This document shows, in pieces, positions 34,147 to 46,815 of a stretch of 64,000 nucleotides of DNA (positions are counted from its first letter, which is position 1; each line of letters opens with the position of its first letter). The DNA comes from Malaya genurostris (lineage: Eukaryota; Arthropoda; Insecta; Diptera; Culicidae): assembly GCF_030247185.1 (NCBI RefSeq), contig NC_080570.1:164088882-164152881 (forward strand), read 5' to 3'. The notes below the pieces were generated by a model, which was not told the origin of the DNA, ran no database searches, and worked only from the letters and a program-made list of their open reading frames with translations. A program made the translations under genes and the position numbers.

Positions 34147-34579
34147 ATTTCGATTCACAAAAATGGTAACATTTTGTATTCGCTAATCGGCGATAAGAGA
34201 TCGTTCATAAACCACGAAGAATATGGAGATGTTGCATAGTTTACGTTGACTCTGTTTTTTTTAAAATGGGCTCAAGGAAAAATATATTCAAAAAAAAAAT
34301 GCGGATCTACAATTTTACGAAAAATACACCAGACTGAACGTTAGCATGCAAACTATCTCTTTCCCGTTAAATTGTTTTTTTTTTTATATCATTTATTTAT
34401 ACCCGACTTTAACCTAATTTTGGTCGTTCGCCGGCCGTTAAATTGTTCATTTAATCTACTTTTCGAAGAAACCCAATTTCGTTTCCCAATTTTCTGTAAT
34501 AAATAAGAATTCAAGGCACCACCGACTTTTTAAGCTGAGAACGCGCAAAATAAACGAAATAACTTACCTCTAAGACAAA

Positions 34580-35105
34580 TAGTGATGGGCGAGCGCTCAC
34601 GGCCCGTTCATTTAAACCGACTCGTAGCAATGAGCGAACGAACCACGGCTCTTCACAATTGAACCGCGGCTCTCAAGAAGAGCCTTGGCTCTCAACATGA
34701 AAAGATAGCCAAGCTGCGAACCGTGGTTCATCCGTGCTGCCGCCCAAATTTGACAACCGTGGCCTTCTAACAACGGTTCGACATGTAGCTTGCGTTATTG
34801 TGTAAACGATGATGTTTTCTAATGAAGCTGTTAAAAATACATAGGAACATTTATTCTCCAGTGAATTTCGGAAAAATTCTGTTGTAATAGGAGAAGAAAC
34901 ATAATTTTTTTTCCAAATGGAATGTGAAACACAACTTTAGATCGCTCAAATACCGCTCATGCATCTGATGTATCATGTATACCGTGGCTCTCACACTCAC
35001 TCTCTCGAACTGCTTCTCCATATTGACGTTTATTGAAAAAGAGTCTTACGAAAGAGCGTTCGCCTCAGAGCCGCTCATTGAAATGAGCCGTATTGCCCAT
35101 CACTA
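34580..35105. mobile_element. hAT MITE with TAGTGATGGGC termini
   Basis: 526 bp bounded by TAGTGATGGGC and GCCCATCACTA. Flanks AAGACAAA (34572-34579) and AAGATAAA (35106-35113) match at 7 of 8 positions, fitting a hAT target duplication with one later change. The interior is rich in GAGCGAACGAAC / GAGCCG short motifs, typical of this MITE type. Confidence 0.8.
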
Positions 35106-35200
35106 AAGATAAATAGTCTATTGTTGCACTCGTTATATGGCATGTAGTCTCATCTTGTCGAACAACAAAATTTGTCTAGACCACTTTTTAAGTATTTCTA

Positions 35201-35663
35201 TCAGGTGTACAACTTTGCTTCCGCTGTTTTCCGATAGGTGGCTGTACCGGCTGAGGCTGGTCAAAATGCATAGATCATAATGCCTTTAAAGTGAGTGTGT
35301 ACAGTGCCTAACGAATTGTCATCGCCGTTTCAGTGACAGTTGTTCTTGTTTTCGTATTATTCACGCTCGAAAATGTCTGTTTATGTGCCCAATTCTCGCC
35401 ATTTGCGGGAAGTTTTACTTTTCTGTTACAATGGTGGAAGAGAAAAAACCTTCACAGATGAACAACTAGAAGCATTGCTTGATGAAGATTCGTGCCAAAT
35501 CCGAGAAGAGCTTACCGAATCGTTGGGAGTGAGTCAGCAAGCCATTTTAAAACGTCTCAAGGCCCTGGGCATGATTCAGAAAGAAGGAAACTGGATGCCG
35601 TACGAGTTGAAACCGAGGGACATCGAGCGCCGTCTATTTGTATGTGAGCAATGCTGGGTTTAG
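35201..35663 (+). pseudogene. mariner transposase N-terminal fragment
   Basis: Reading from ATG at 35373: MSVYVPNSRHLREVLL is a mariner N-terminal helix-turn-helix start, then a gap, then LEALLDEDSCQIREELTESL, VSQQAILKRLKALGM and NWMPYELKPRDIERR, which form the second DNA-binding motif. The frame ends right after VCEQ, before any catalytic Asp. A probable 5' terminal repeat (CAGGTGTACAACTTTGCTTC) starts at 35202 after a TA. About 30 residues are missing near residue 20 and the whole catalytic domain is gone. Confidence 0.8.
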
Positions 35664-35937
35664 TCAAGTGATGACACTTCACTAGAGTGATAAACCAGCA
35701 TGTACGTTTTATACACTGAGGATGCAGCCGACGAACACCACACAAAAAGGATGGCGCACTACACTCAGTGTTGAACACACACTTTTAAAAAAAACCCTGT
35801 GATTTTACATCTTATTAGATGCACATAAATGGAGGAGCGTCGCATTTCACGCAAATTTACGTCGAAGAACATTTAACATTGTGTCTAAGACTTCATGAAA
35901 TGAAATTCATTGAAATAAAAAAAAAGAATACTGATAG

Positions 35938-36010
35938 CAACCGCCGCGACTTGAAGCAAGAATCATTGGATCGCAAGTACGTCTGTTAATCGACTGAGCC
36001 ACAGAAGCAA
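35938..36010 (-). repeat. tRNA-like SINE head
   Basis: On the minus strand GTGGCTCAGTCGATTAAC resembles a tRNA A box and CTTCAAGTCGCGG a B box, about 40 bp apart. No tRNA acceptor pairing is visible, so this is read as a SINE-derived fragment rather than a tRNA gene. Confidence 0.45.
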
Positions 36011-36358
36011 GCATCTTTGAGTGCGCGCTTTAAACAAGCTGTTGCGAGAGAGCCACATTATCCTAACATGAATCGCTCTCACATGTTCTCGCCTTAATAC
36101 ACCCAAGTGTGCACTGGTGAATGAACACTTCTGTGATTTTTATTAATTTACAGAAGGAATCCAACGATAAATTCTATTTTGCTGAATATGCTTGCCTCAC
36201 GTTACTTTTATGCGAACTGTGCACCAAAGTGCAAACCGGCGTGTACACTATGGTAGAAATATTTGCGTCCATCTCCGAGAATTTGAGAGTACCGCTCTAG
36301 CACTTTGGTGTGATCCGGTGCTAGAGGTGAAAGAAAATTAACATGAAGCGTGTACACC

Positions 36359-36490
36359 AGGGTGCCCATTTTTTTCGGTAATCTCTAATTTCGGAAAGCG
36401 GTAGTGCTCAAAAGTTTAAGCACCTCAAAAAAGTCTCTATGCAAATTTTGAGCAAAATTAGATACGGGTAAGGGCTGCCGCCCGGTGATT
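36359..36490 (+). repeat. Interspersed repeat family L, copy 1
   Basis: CGGAAAGCGGTAGTGCTC followed by AAAAGTTTAAGCACCTC and ATGCAAATTTTGAGC recurs in inverted orientation at 63519-63652. Class unknown. Confidence 0.6.
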
Positions 36491-39400
36491 AAAGTTTGAT
36501 TTTTTTATCTTGACAAATACATGAAATTTCTGCAGTCGAAAATTTGTTCTCCACATTTGACATTTCTAAACGTGTTTTTGAATTCCAATTGTTTTTAATT
36601 ACTGTTTAAACAATGTTTAAAAATTATCCTTTTTACAAATAAAAGCACATATATTGGGCTTCATGGAAATTTTATATTTTTCTCGATTTTTTCATTATGG
36701 CGTCTTTAAAATCAGCTGCTGAAATTAATTCTATTTATTGGTGGGTGTCATCATTTCTTGGAAACCAATCATCGGAAAGTAAAACAGTTTCATTTTCTGT
36801 ATCGAATTGGCTATGGTCGAAACTAGAAATAGAATTAAAAATTTCCACCGAGAAAAAACAAAATGGCGGCACTTTTTCGATTTTCTACCCATTTGTTGCA
36901 CTTTGAATTGGTTATAACTTTTTTAAATAGCAATGAATATTTTCGGTTATACGTCCGACGAAAGAGAGAGTTCTATCGAATAAAATGCCGCTTGGTTCAT
37001 TTTGATACGGGCTATAGTTTTGGAATACGAATCGAAAAAACGTGAATTCGAGAAAAAACCGAACGAAGTCTTATCTGACAACTTCTCGGTCGCGCGTAGC
37101 TTCGGGGTGAATTCTATATCATTTTCAAGAGTATTTTCTAGCAATCCATGGGAAAAAAATTGTTCGATTTTTTTTAAATTGTTTGAAGAAATTCTGATAG
37201 CAAAACTCGGCCCATCAGCTCCGATCTCCCCTAGAGTTTTGGTAGAATTCTATTATGATCTTCTGATCGAATTCTCTTGAGAAAACTCCCGAACCCGATT
37301 TGAATAACAAATTTGGAGAGGTTTTCGCTAAGGGTCTCAGTCGAAGTCGAACGTGCACCGAACCATTGAGACGTACTAGAAACAGTAGATCCATGAATGT
37401 CAGCTGCTGGTGATCCTAGCTTACCTGAGTGCTTCCGGATTTATCTACTTTGACACAAAAACAACAACGTTGGCTTCGTACCACTCCCTCGCCGAACTCG
37501 AGTAACGGCACGATGCCAGATCTTACCAAAACAGTTTATCACCTTCTTGGGCAGAAGGTCCTTTTGAAGGTGCAGGTGTTTTCCTTATAAATACGGCCAT
37601 TGCCAGTTGGGAAAATTTCGGATATGAAAAAAAATTGAAACAGCGCACGCTTTGAGAATACTTGCTTTGTTCAATATTTTCTGTCATTTTACATAGTATA
37701 TATGTACAAAGTAAACTGTACTCAGTTCAATGCGTATATATTACAAAATATATACGGGTTGGGTTCGTTTGTTCCAACAATTTGAACAAAACAAAAACTG
37801 TTATTGTTTAGTTATAGCGTTATGCAAAATGGGATTAAGTATGTGAGTTTTGCCTTCGTTTGAATGAATATACGTGTTTCAGTGTATGTGTGAATTCGTG
37901 GCTTAAATTTAACATTACATCAGTACCGGATAGGGGGGCGGGATGGGGGGAATGAAGAATATATATACCAACTATCGAATAAGATTGTTGCACAACTCTG
38001 CGTTTTGTTCTGTGTTTTCCTGAAACTGGAATAACTCATTTCATTCTCAATTGATGCACTGTGAGTGAATAGCGCACATATTGATAAAAAAAATATGTTC
38101 CGAACGCACGCATGTGAATATGATGATAGATAGTAGTAGTAGGCTATGAAGTCGACTATGATGTAAGTGCTTGCACATTTTCTAAATGTTTCTTTGTATA
38201 TAAATTGTTGAATTTCATTCCTTGGGACAGGTTTCATCTTCCAGACTTATTTTTTTTCGTTTATTTTGAGATTGCGAACCATTAACTCCTAACGCAACAG
38301 AAATCAGTTTGCAGTTGATTTTTTTTCTCTCTCTATAATCAACTTCGTCTCTCTAGTATGGCAACACTGGATGAGTGGATAAGCAGCAAGCCTTGGCTGC
38401 GATCTAAACGTTTCAATTTTTTCATTCTTGCACAATAAAGTGTAGAGATTAGATGGTTTGAAAAAACTACTTGAGGTTTAGTTGGACGTGTTTTTGATAG
38501 TATTTTTTTGTTGTTGTTTCGGTGAAATGTTTAACTTTTCGAACAGTGATCGGTGGAAATCAGTAGATCCCAAACTTACCCGAAGGTTGTTCAATAGTTT
38601 CACTACTACAATTTAGGAATAACGTTTTCCCCACGAAACCGTCCGAAAAGCATAACATTACGCGGTTGTGTCGTTTTGCTTTCAACGGTTTTGTTTTCTA
38701 ACGGAAATCCTATCATACCTTAAATTAACTTAAATTATTTTCATGATATTAGTACTGTTAACGAAATGTAAACGTTTTTTTTTTGTTCGTTTTCAATCTT
38801 TATGTGCTTCACGATTGTGGCATAATTTATAATAAATGTATAAAATTAGTATTTGGTATATTTATCGATATATAATCAGAATAAGTTACTTTATTTTTGT
38901 GTTCGATATTTCCAATGAGTTTTTTAAAGGTTTTTTTTATCCTTTTTTTTCTTACAAAACGAAATGCTTCGAAGTGCCACGTTGAACAGGCGATTATTTT
39001 AATTCTTTTACCCTTAATTAACCCTCGTTGTTGGACGCCAACGAGTTTTGCACAACCTAGTAGGGAAAAAATAAACGGAACAAATCTGTATCAAGTAGTT
39101 TTGAGGTTGCACCAAATTGGACTTCGATAGAATTCGTGTTCATAGTTTAAGTGAAATTTGCTCGTTCCGGAGAGAATTCTCTTTCAGCGTGTTATGCCAC
39201 CTGTCTAACAAAACTGTCGAGTTGCAAATATGATTTATTTGTTTATTTAAAGGTGACCAGTGAAGCACAACAAAATAAGCAATGCTAGCTAGAATTGAAT
39301 GATCGACCACAACTCTCTCGTCAGTACTAAACTGGATCCAATAATAAAGCCGATCCAATAATACAGGGAGAAGTGTGTTTAAAATTGAAACTGTAAAAAA

Positions 39401-39789
39401 AATCAACTTATTTTGGCTTGAAACTATTTTGAAATCAATTTAATCAATGAGCAGTTTTTTCAAGAATAATACAGTATTATTGCTGAGAATACAAATCTCA
39501 TGAGAAAGGCATCATCACAGGTAAGCGGGACATTTTACCGAAAGCCGTTTCGTCGAAAGCCGTTTCGTCGGAAGAGGCGGTCTCTTGCATACAAACCTGT
39601 AACCGCCAAGTTTGTCCGGTCAACCCAAAACTGGGTTTCTTCTAGTGGCTAATTGTCAACAAGTTTCCTTGAGAACTCCGTTCTGAGGTTCATGAATCAA
39701 TCTTTATTCAAGAAGTACAATTGTAGGTCAACAAAACGGACGTTAACGTATTATCATTCATTTGTGTTCATTTTAAATCAATTCCATTT
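36491..39789. other. 3.3-kb intergenic stretch, no gene recognised
   Basis: AT-rich with several homopolymer tracts. Short open frames (up to 105 codons) show no domain. No RNA gene recognised. 39525-39575 has a short direct repeat AAAGCCGTTTCGTCG. Confidence 0.45.
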
Positions 39790-39968
39790 ATAATACTAAG
39801 GCAATTGCAGAAATCGGCGAAATGACATTCGGAGGTATCTGCGAGGTAGTGAAGGAGTTTGCTTACCTCGGATCCTTATTAACGACTGACAAAAATGTGA
39901 GTCGTGAAATACGAAAACGCATCATCAGTGGAAGTCGTTTCTTCTATGGGCTCCAAAAGAAACTGAGG
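39790..39968 (+). pseudogene. RTE/BovB-type reverse transcriptase C-terminal scrap
   Basis: The translation includes FGGICEVVKEFAYLGSLL and NVSREIRKRIISGSRFFYGL, a conserved block just after the polymerase domain of RTE-clade reverse transcriptases. Nothing of the polymerase core is present. The tandem satellite starts directly after it. Confidence 0.7.
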
Positions 39969-40077
39969 TGCAAAATCCCGAGTCTGAGTTCAAATCCAGG
40001 TTCAGAGTCCAGGTCTAGAATTCGAGTCTAGACTCATTGTTCATGTTTAGGCGCAGAATTCAGGTTCTGAAACCAGG
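39966..40077 (+). repeat. Satellite array, left segment
   Basis: Degenerate short units of the form TCCAG(A)ATTCAGG. This segment is homologous to about 43610-43706, showing it is the same array as the main block at 42672-45735, cut off by the inserted element at 40078-42671. Confidence 0.8.
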
Positions 40078-42671
40078 GGTGGAAACATGTAAGGTGATAA
40101 GTGACTATCACCTCCTGGTGATAAAGAGGTGATCACCAGAATGTTTGGAATCACCGAAGGTGATCACTTTTACTATCACCATCACCGGTGATTGAGCCAA
40201 CTTCACTCCATTTATCACCTGTCAAGAAACGTCAATTTTTCAGGAGTAAAATATGAATGTGGCGTATACCCATATAATATTTCAAAATCTAAATTTTTAT
40301 TCATATAGTTTTCAATCCTTTTCATTAAAAATGATTCTCTTCCGTCTAGACAATTGGGTCGAGACTAATGGCTTACTTTCAGATACACAATTTGGTTTCC
40401 GCAGGGGCAAAGGAACGAACGATTGTCTAGCGTTGCTCTCAACAGAAATTCAAATGGCATTTGCTCGTGAAGAACAAATGGCATCAGTTTTCTTCGACAA
40501 CAAGGGGGCATTCGATTCAATTTCCATTAAAGTTCTATCGGAGAAGTTGCATCAGCATGGTCTTTAACGCTGAGTCTTGAAGTGCTGGCGCTGAAAACAG
40601 ATTCCGGGATCTCTCATATCGACTGCTAATCCGATGCGACATCTTGAATCCGATGATGATAAAAAACTTTGAAAAGCTTGTCGAGCTTAATTCACAGACC
40701 CGTTTTATGTCCTTGTATTTTGACTACATGGCTCAGAATATAAATCCTTCTTCGTTTGTTCCCAATCGTGTTCATTTTGTGGATACTTCTAATTCTACTG
40801 TGTTTTTCGACACATCCATGAAAGAAGAAATTCGTGGAATCCCGGATCCTGTACGCCCTCAAGAGATCCCAAAAATTTTTAATAATAAATTTAAAGAAGT
40901 CGACTGTAATAAAATGTTTTACACTGACCGATCATATCTCGACGGGTCCACTGGCTTCGGTATATTCAATGTAAATTTCACCGCTTCCTATAAACTCAGT
41001 GATCCAGCTTCAGTTTACGTCGCAAAACTAGCTGCAATTCAGTGTACCCTGGAGATCATTGACACTCTGCCCACAGATCACTACTTCATTGTATCGGACA
41101 GTCTCAGTTCCATTGAGGCTCTTCGTTCAGCGAAGCCTGGAAAGCACTCACCGTATTTCCTGGGGAAAATACGGGAACAATTGAGTGCTTTATCTGCAAA
41201 ATCATGCCAGATTACCTTGGCTTGGGTCCCCTCACATTGTTCCATACGGGGCAATGAGAGGGCGGACTCGTTAGCCAAGGTGGGCGCACTAGAAGGTGTT
41301 TGCGGTGAGGGTTATCATGACATCGAGCATGTTGTTTGGAGGTGTGTCGAGTATTGTGATGCCAGGTCCCAACTCATAGGTTCCCGTCGGGCCCGAGGTA
41401 TACCACCAATTCGTACCAATCCGCGACGTCTTGGCAACTCGGAATCTTCCTTATATGACTTTCATCTACAACTTCTTGAAAACTATCAATGCTCAACTTT
41501 AGTTCTCTCCCTATTTCTTTCTCGTCTACAGCTCTATCACACTCTTCTCTACGCTGCTGAAAGTATGACCTGAAAACTACCCAAAAACGCCACATCAACG
41601 TCAGAGCACACTAACAACGCATCCCAGCCAAGGATAATCTCTCTCGTTACAATCTGAAGAACGCGAAGTTCCAGAAAACTCTAAAAAAATTGTGCCACAA
41701 ACTGCGCATAAACAAATAAAAAAATTCACTTGTTGGTTTTATTTAGTGCCGATTTTTATTTTTCAATGGAAATCAATGTCACAGTCGGTTATTTGGGATA
41801 AATTTGCTAGCTTTGAAATGACACGAATTGGTAGATTTTCTTGATGTTTCACAACGGATGGCATTCCTCTCGAATGAGAAAGATCCGTTAAATAATTTCT
41901 TGTATAGTTTTCATTCACTTTACGATTATGGCATTTCACAGAGCTTTCAAATGCTAGTTCCATTTTGGAAATTTTACCCACCGGTACTACGAATATCCAC
42001 TATGATTAGCAGCAACTAATTGTCCAAAAATATTGCCTTATTTAGTTCAACTCACAAGAAGAAAATTAAGAACGCAGTTTAATCTTTTTTACTCGTTCAG
42101 TTGAACGAGACTGATATGTCGCCCACTAAGTCACGGCCATCTAATTCTACTGAAAATGTTAGCATAGATTTTTTATGTTGTTATAAACTTTGTCTACATT
42201 TCACTTTTCCAGAAAGCAATTTATCTTTGACTCTACGAATACCCCAATGATATTCCTTCAAGTAATAATTACAACATAAATGAATTGATTTAATTGATAA
42301 ATACTACCGTTCATTCTATGAATTCTTTAAACAATACAAACTAAGTTACTTTTCATTTTGGTATTTAATTTTTACACACAGAATCAGTGCGAATTTTATT
42401 AAAAAATCATTCACTCCGACCAATTTTGGTAGGTTATGTTTATATCAGTGGCTTAAAATTTACCTAACATACAATAATTTATAAAGCCACTTTTCAAAAA
42501 ATCAAATCACTACTAAAAGTAATAACTAAATTACTATCACCTCCATTTTGCCATGAAGGTGATTAAATCGTGGTGACTATCACCTTACGTAATGCCAACA
42601 TTTGATAGACATGATTCCAAATTTTCAAAAGTGATAATCACTTGGTGATAATCACCTTAAATGATTCCATC
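40078..42671. mobile_element. 2.6-kb inverted-repeat element with 5-bp target duplication
   Basis: Imperfect TIRs start GGTGGAAACATGTAAGGTGA (left) and, read from the right end, GATGGAATCATTTAAGGTGA. CCAGG flanks both sides (40073-40077, 42672-42676). Both ends carry several palindromic GGTGAT...ATCACC motifs (40091-40190 and 42535-42660). The interior holds a rearranged I-like retrotransposon piece (40329-41573) and sequence of unknown origin. No transposase frame is visible, so it is non-autonomous; I cannot assign a superfamily. Confidence 0.75.
40329..41573 (+). pseudogene. Internally deleted copy of the I-like retrotransposon
   Basis: Three pieces of ORF2 are joined: MILFRLDNWVETNGLLSD to LHQHGL (ORF2 residues about 515-590); from LSLEVLA through RNase H to VGALEG (about 826-1070, frame changes near 40600); then GEGYHDIEHVVWRC (about 1155-1168). 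Deletions remove the polymerase active site and part of the C terminus. In RNase H the YTDGS motif reads YTDRS and the catalytic Glu is Lys (YVAKLAA). Non-functional. Confidence 0.88.
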
Positions 42672-44540
42672 CCAGGTCTCCAATTTAGGTCCAGAATCCC
42701 TGTATAGAGCTCAAGTACATTGTCCAATCCAGAATTCAGTTTTAGTACAGAGGTCCAGAATCCTGGCCTAGAGTTTAGGTCCTGAATCCCGTTCAGAATT
42801 CAGATCCAAGTCCAGAATTCAGGTCCAGAATCCTGACTCAATTCCAGAATCCAGGTCTAGAACCCTAGTACAGATTCAGATCCAAAATTCAGGTTCAGAA
42901 TCCATTTCTGTATTCAGGGTCTTCAGATCCAGATCTAGAACCATGATTCTGGCATACATTCCTGAATTCAGATTCAGGATCCAGGCCTAGAAGTCGGGTC
43001 TAGGTCCATTATTTATGTTTGAATGCAGAATTCGGGATTTGAAACCAGAATCCTGTCTCAAGTCTCGACCAGAACTCAAGTCCAGGTTTAGTTTAGGGGT
43101 CTAAAATCCTAGTCTAGAATCCAGATCCAGAACTCAGATCCAGAATCAAGGTCCTGGTCCAGAATCCCAATCAGAATTTGAATCCGGGTCTAGAATTCAA
43201 GTACAGGTCCGAAATCTCGAATTCAAATTCATGATGCTGGTATAGAAACGAGGTCCAAAAATCCCGTTCAGAATTCAGGCTCTGAGTTCAGATCCAGGCT
43301 CAGAATCCAGATCTGAAATTCGTGTCTTGGTTCATTGTTCATGTTTAGGTTTAGGATCTGAAACCAAATTTAGGATCTGAAACCAGAATCCTGACTCAAG
43401 TCTAGACCAGAGTTTAGTTTAGAGGTCCAAAATCCTAGTCTAGAATCCAGATCCAGAATTAAGATTCTGGCCCAGAATCCCATTCAGAATTCAGGCCCAG
43501 AATTTAGAATCTAGATTTAGGGTCTAGAATTCATGTACAAGTTCTGAATCTAGAATTCAAATTTAGTTGAAAGATCCAGAATCCTGGTCGAGAAACGAGG
43601 TCCATAATCCCGGCTCTGAATTCAGATCCAGGTTCAGAGTCCCGGTCTAGAATTCGAGTCTAGACTCATTGTTTATGTTTAGGCGCAGAATTCAGGTTCT
43701 GAAACCAGGTCTCCAATTTAGGTCCAGAATCCCGGTATAGAGCTCAAGTACAGTGTGCAATCCAGAATTCAGTTTTAGTACAGAGGTCCAGAATCCTGGC
43801 CTAGAGTTTAGGTCCTGAATCCCGTTCAGAATTCAGATCCAAATCCAGAATTCTGGCTCAATTCCAGAATCCAGGTCTAGAACCCTAGTACAGATTCAGA
43901 TCCAGATTTCAGGTTTAGAATCATGATTCTGGTGTACATTTGAGAGTCCGAATCCGGTCTAGAATTCAGGCCCAGAATTCAGATTCAGGATCCAGGCCTA
44001 GAGGTCGGGTCTAGGTCCATTATTTATGTTTGAATGCAGAATTCAGGATCTGAAACCAGAATCCTGACTCAAGTCTAGACTTTAAGTCCAGGTCTAGAAA
44101 CCAGATCTGGAACTCCAAATTCAGGTTTAGTTTAGAGGTCCAAAACCCTGGTCTAGAATCCAAATGAGAAATGCCATTCAGAATTCAGGCCCAGAATTTA
44201 GAATCCGGGTCTAGAATTCAAGTACAGGGAATTCAAATTCATGATCCTGGTCTAGAAACGAGGTCCAAAATCCCGTTCAGAATTCAGGCTCCGAGTTCAG
44301 ATCCAGGTCTAGAATTCGGGTCTAGGTTCATTGTTCATGTTTAAGTTCAGAATTTAGGATCTGAAACCAGAATCCTGACTCAAGTCTAGACCAGAGTTTA
44401 GTTTAGAGGTCCAAAATCCTAGTCTAGAATCCAGATCCAGAATCAAGATTCTGGCACAGAATCCCATTCAGAATTCAGGCCCAGAATTTAGAATCTAGAT
44501 TTAAGGTCTAGAATTCAAGTACAGGTTCAGAATCTAGAAT
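42672..44540 (+). repeat. Satellite array, main block with higher-order repeats
   Basis: Degenerate tandem units such as CCAGAATCCAGG and TCTAGAATTCAGG fill 1.9 kb. Longer blocks recur: AGGTCTCCAATTTAGGTCC starts at 42674 and again at 43707, a period of 1,033 bp. A TTTATGTTT...GCAGAATTCAGG block recurs about every 300-350 bp (near 43010, 43340, 43670, 44025, 44340). No coding potential. Confidence 0.88.
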
Positions 44541-45483
44541 TTATTTATTTATTTATTTTGTTAAATTCCGTCCATCTGACCAACATGGCCTTAATGGAAC
44601 TGTCTAATTCTAAAAACGAACAAACAAGAATAAATATATAGTGGTCAAGTAATAAATTACGGACGGACTGATAGTAGACGCCGACGGAAGCTGTTAGAAG
44701 TCGATTGAAGTCGAAGTGCTCGGAGACCTCGTTGAAGTAGCGAATTGAATCAGCTAGAGAGCTATTTGTAGCGTTGTTTTGTGAACTGCGGAGTCTCAAA
44801 CAGTAGAGTCCTCGGTCGAAGTGAGCGGGCAGGAGCATATAGGTTGAAGGTAGCATTTGATGCATTCCTTCTATCAGTTAGGGTACCGAGACCCAGTAAA
44901 CGACAGCGGTCGGCGTACAGTGGCAGGTTGCGTGGATCACTCCATGGCAGGTATCGCAGTACATATCCACACATCCTGATAGGGACTCCAGACAACAGAA
45001 GCAAATTCAAGCAACGAGCGAACCAAGGAACAATACAAGGCCTTGAAACAAAGCGGATCACGGAACTCACTCGATATCTTGAACATGAATCCAAGTTGAC
45101 GATTCGCTTTGTCGATCGTAGTTAAGAAGTGCCGAACGTATGTAAGCCTTTCATCCAACACGTTACCAAGGTCCTTGACGTGGTCGACACGTTGAAGCGG
45201 GGTCCCAGCAATATTATAATCAAATGGAACTGCAGTCCTGGTCCCTCGAAAGCTGATTCCAGAACATTTGGCGACACACAAGACCATCATATTACGTTCG
45301 CACCAGTCGTTGAAGATGTACAGGAGGTTCTGCAGTTCTCGGCAATCAGCTTGGTTACGAACGACGTGATAAATTTTGACATCATCTGCGAAAAACAGTT
45401 GATGAATAGTGAGAAGAGTAATGGACCCAGTGTGCTGCCCTGCGGAACTCCTGAACAGTTGGACAAGCAGTCAGAAGAACTTT
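44541..45483 (-). pseudogene. Jockey-type non-LTR retrotransposon 3' fragment
   Basis: Minus-strand frames read SGVPQGSTLGPLLFSLFIN, then after a small deletion with frameshift FFADDVKIYHVV (polymerase active site FADD), then VDHVKDLGNVLDERLTYV, KANRQLGFMFKI and LEFASVVWSPYQ, all typical of Jockey-superfamily reverse transcriptases. It ends at 44541 in a short (TAAA)n-like tail. 5' truncated. It lies inside the satellite array; at 43551-43571 a sister unit shows the uninterrupted site. Confidence 0.85.
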
Positions 45484-45735
45484 AGTTGAAAGATCCAGAA
45501 TCCTGGTCTAGAAACGAGAATTCAGATTTAGTACAGAGGTCCAGTATGCTGGTTTATAGAATTCTGGCTCAATTCCAGAATCCAGGTCTAGAATCCTAGT
45601 ACAGATTCAGATCCAAAATTCAGGTTCAGAATCCCTTTCTGAATTCAGGGTCTAAAATGCAGGTTCAGAAATCAGATCCCTTTGGTAATATGGTATCTTG
45701 TCCAGGTTCCAGATTTTAGTCCTAGGCCTGGATCT
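45484..45735 (+). repeat. Satellite array, right segment
   Basis: Continues the same units after the Jockey fragment (TTTAGTTGAAAGATCCAGAA, matching 43562-43581). Units decay after about 45735. Confidence 0.8.
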
Positions 45736-46815
45736 CGGCTTAGTTTCGGACCAGTAATATGGTAAGTCCAACTGCTCATTTGCATTTTAGAAAAAGGCCC
45801 TCTACATCGTTAAACATCGAAGAACGACCCTTTGCACGAATTCACATCACTCGGTTATGTCTCTGATATTACTCATCCGCCTTTCCTGTTTCGAAGAAAG
45901 TACTGAACATTCGGGAGAGCACTCAAATGATTCCAAAGCAGGAAAATTAGCCTTTTTAACGATTACAGGCCACTAATCTATGCGTATGCTTTAGGATCCG
46001 CCTGAAAATCATGTTAGTGGTAGTTGGTTGAATTTTGAAAAAAGCGGCTGTATAATTCTTCAATGAAGCAACGACAGGCCAAACTTGAAACCTTGAGTAC
46101 CCGTATTTGAAACAGGTTTTCGCTGCATTTTTTTCCACTCCTACCTTCGATTATGCATTGATTTGCATCATTGAAACACAAGATTGCAAAATTGTTGCCT
46201 AATAAAAGTCTAGAATAAAATCACCGAGAAACTTATGATCTGGCAAGGAATTTTTAGCTTCGGCTTCAAATACAGACGATGGATTTTAGAATCTGCAAAA
46301 GTGAGTAGTATGATGCATTTGAGTCTTTGATTCGGCAACCAGAAACCAGCCCCCGGAACTTACTGAGGGATCGTTCCATGGAGCTTGGCGTCAACGCTAA
46401 TGCATTTTTAATAGAAAACCATGTTTTGCAGGTTACATAAGGAAATCGAGATTTTGAATAAACAGATCGAACTTTTGTTACATTCTGACGGTGATAAGAT
46501 TAACTCGAAAATCATCCGAAAAATAACTTCCACTGAAATAATTGTACTCAGTTGATACAAGATAAACTATTCAAAGAGAAAAATATGATATTTCAAAAGC
46601 GAATTACTTGATGAAAACGAATTCTATCAATTGCGGTTGGAACCCAATTGGCACCCTCAAAATATTCCTGACTATAATCGAACTCCAAATAAAAAAATAA
46701 TAATAATAAACAAAAATCGAGAAATATTCCTAGCACGATATCAATGTCATAACACTTTCCATACAGATCATGAAACAAGAGAAACCCAAAAAATAACATT
46801 CAAAGAAAAAAAAAC
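45736..46815. other. Intergenic, no gene recognised
   Basis: AT-rich; no coding or RNA feature. The right part is presumably Rab40 3' UTR or downstream flank (minus strand). Confidence 0.45.

Noticed and set aside
35938..36010. Functional tRNA gene
   Set aside because: Only A- and B-box-like motifs are present; no acceptor stem or cloverleaf.
40078..40090. hAT terminus (CAGGGGTGGAAAC)
   Set aside because: The right end does not finish in a matching CACCCCTG and no 8-bp duplication exists; the 5-bp CCAGG duplication fits better.
39966..45735. CRISPR array
   Set aside because: Units are short, degenerate and lack regular spacers; this is a eukaryotic satellite-like array.
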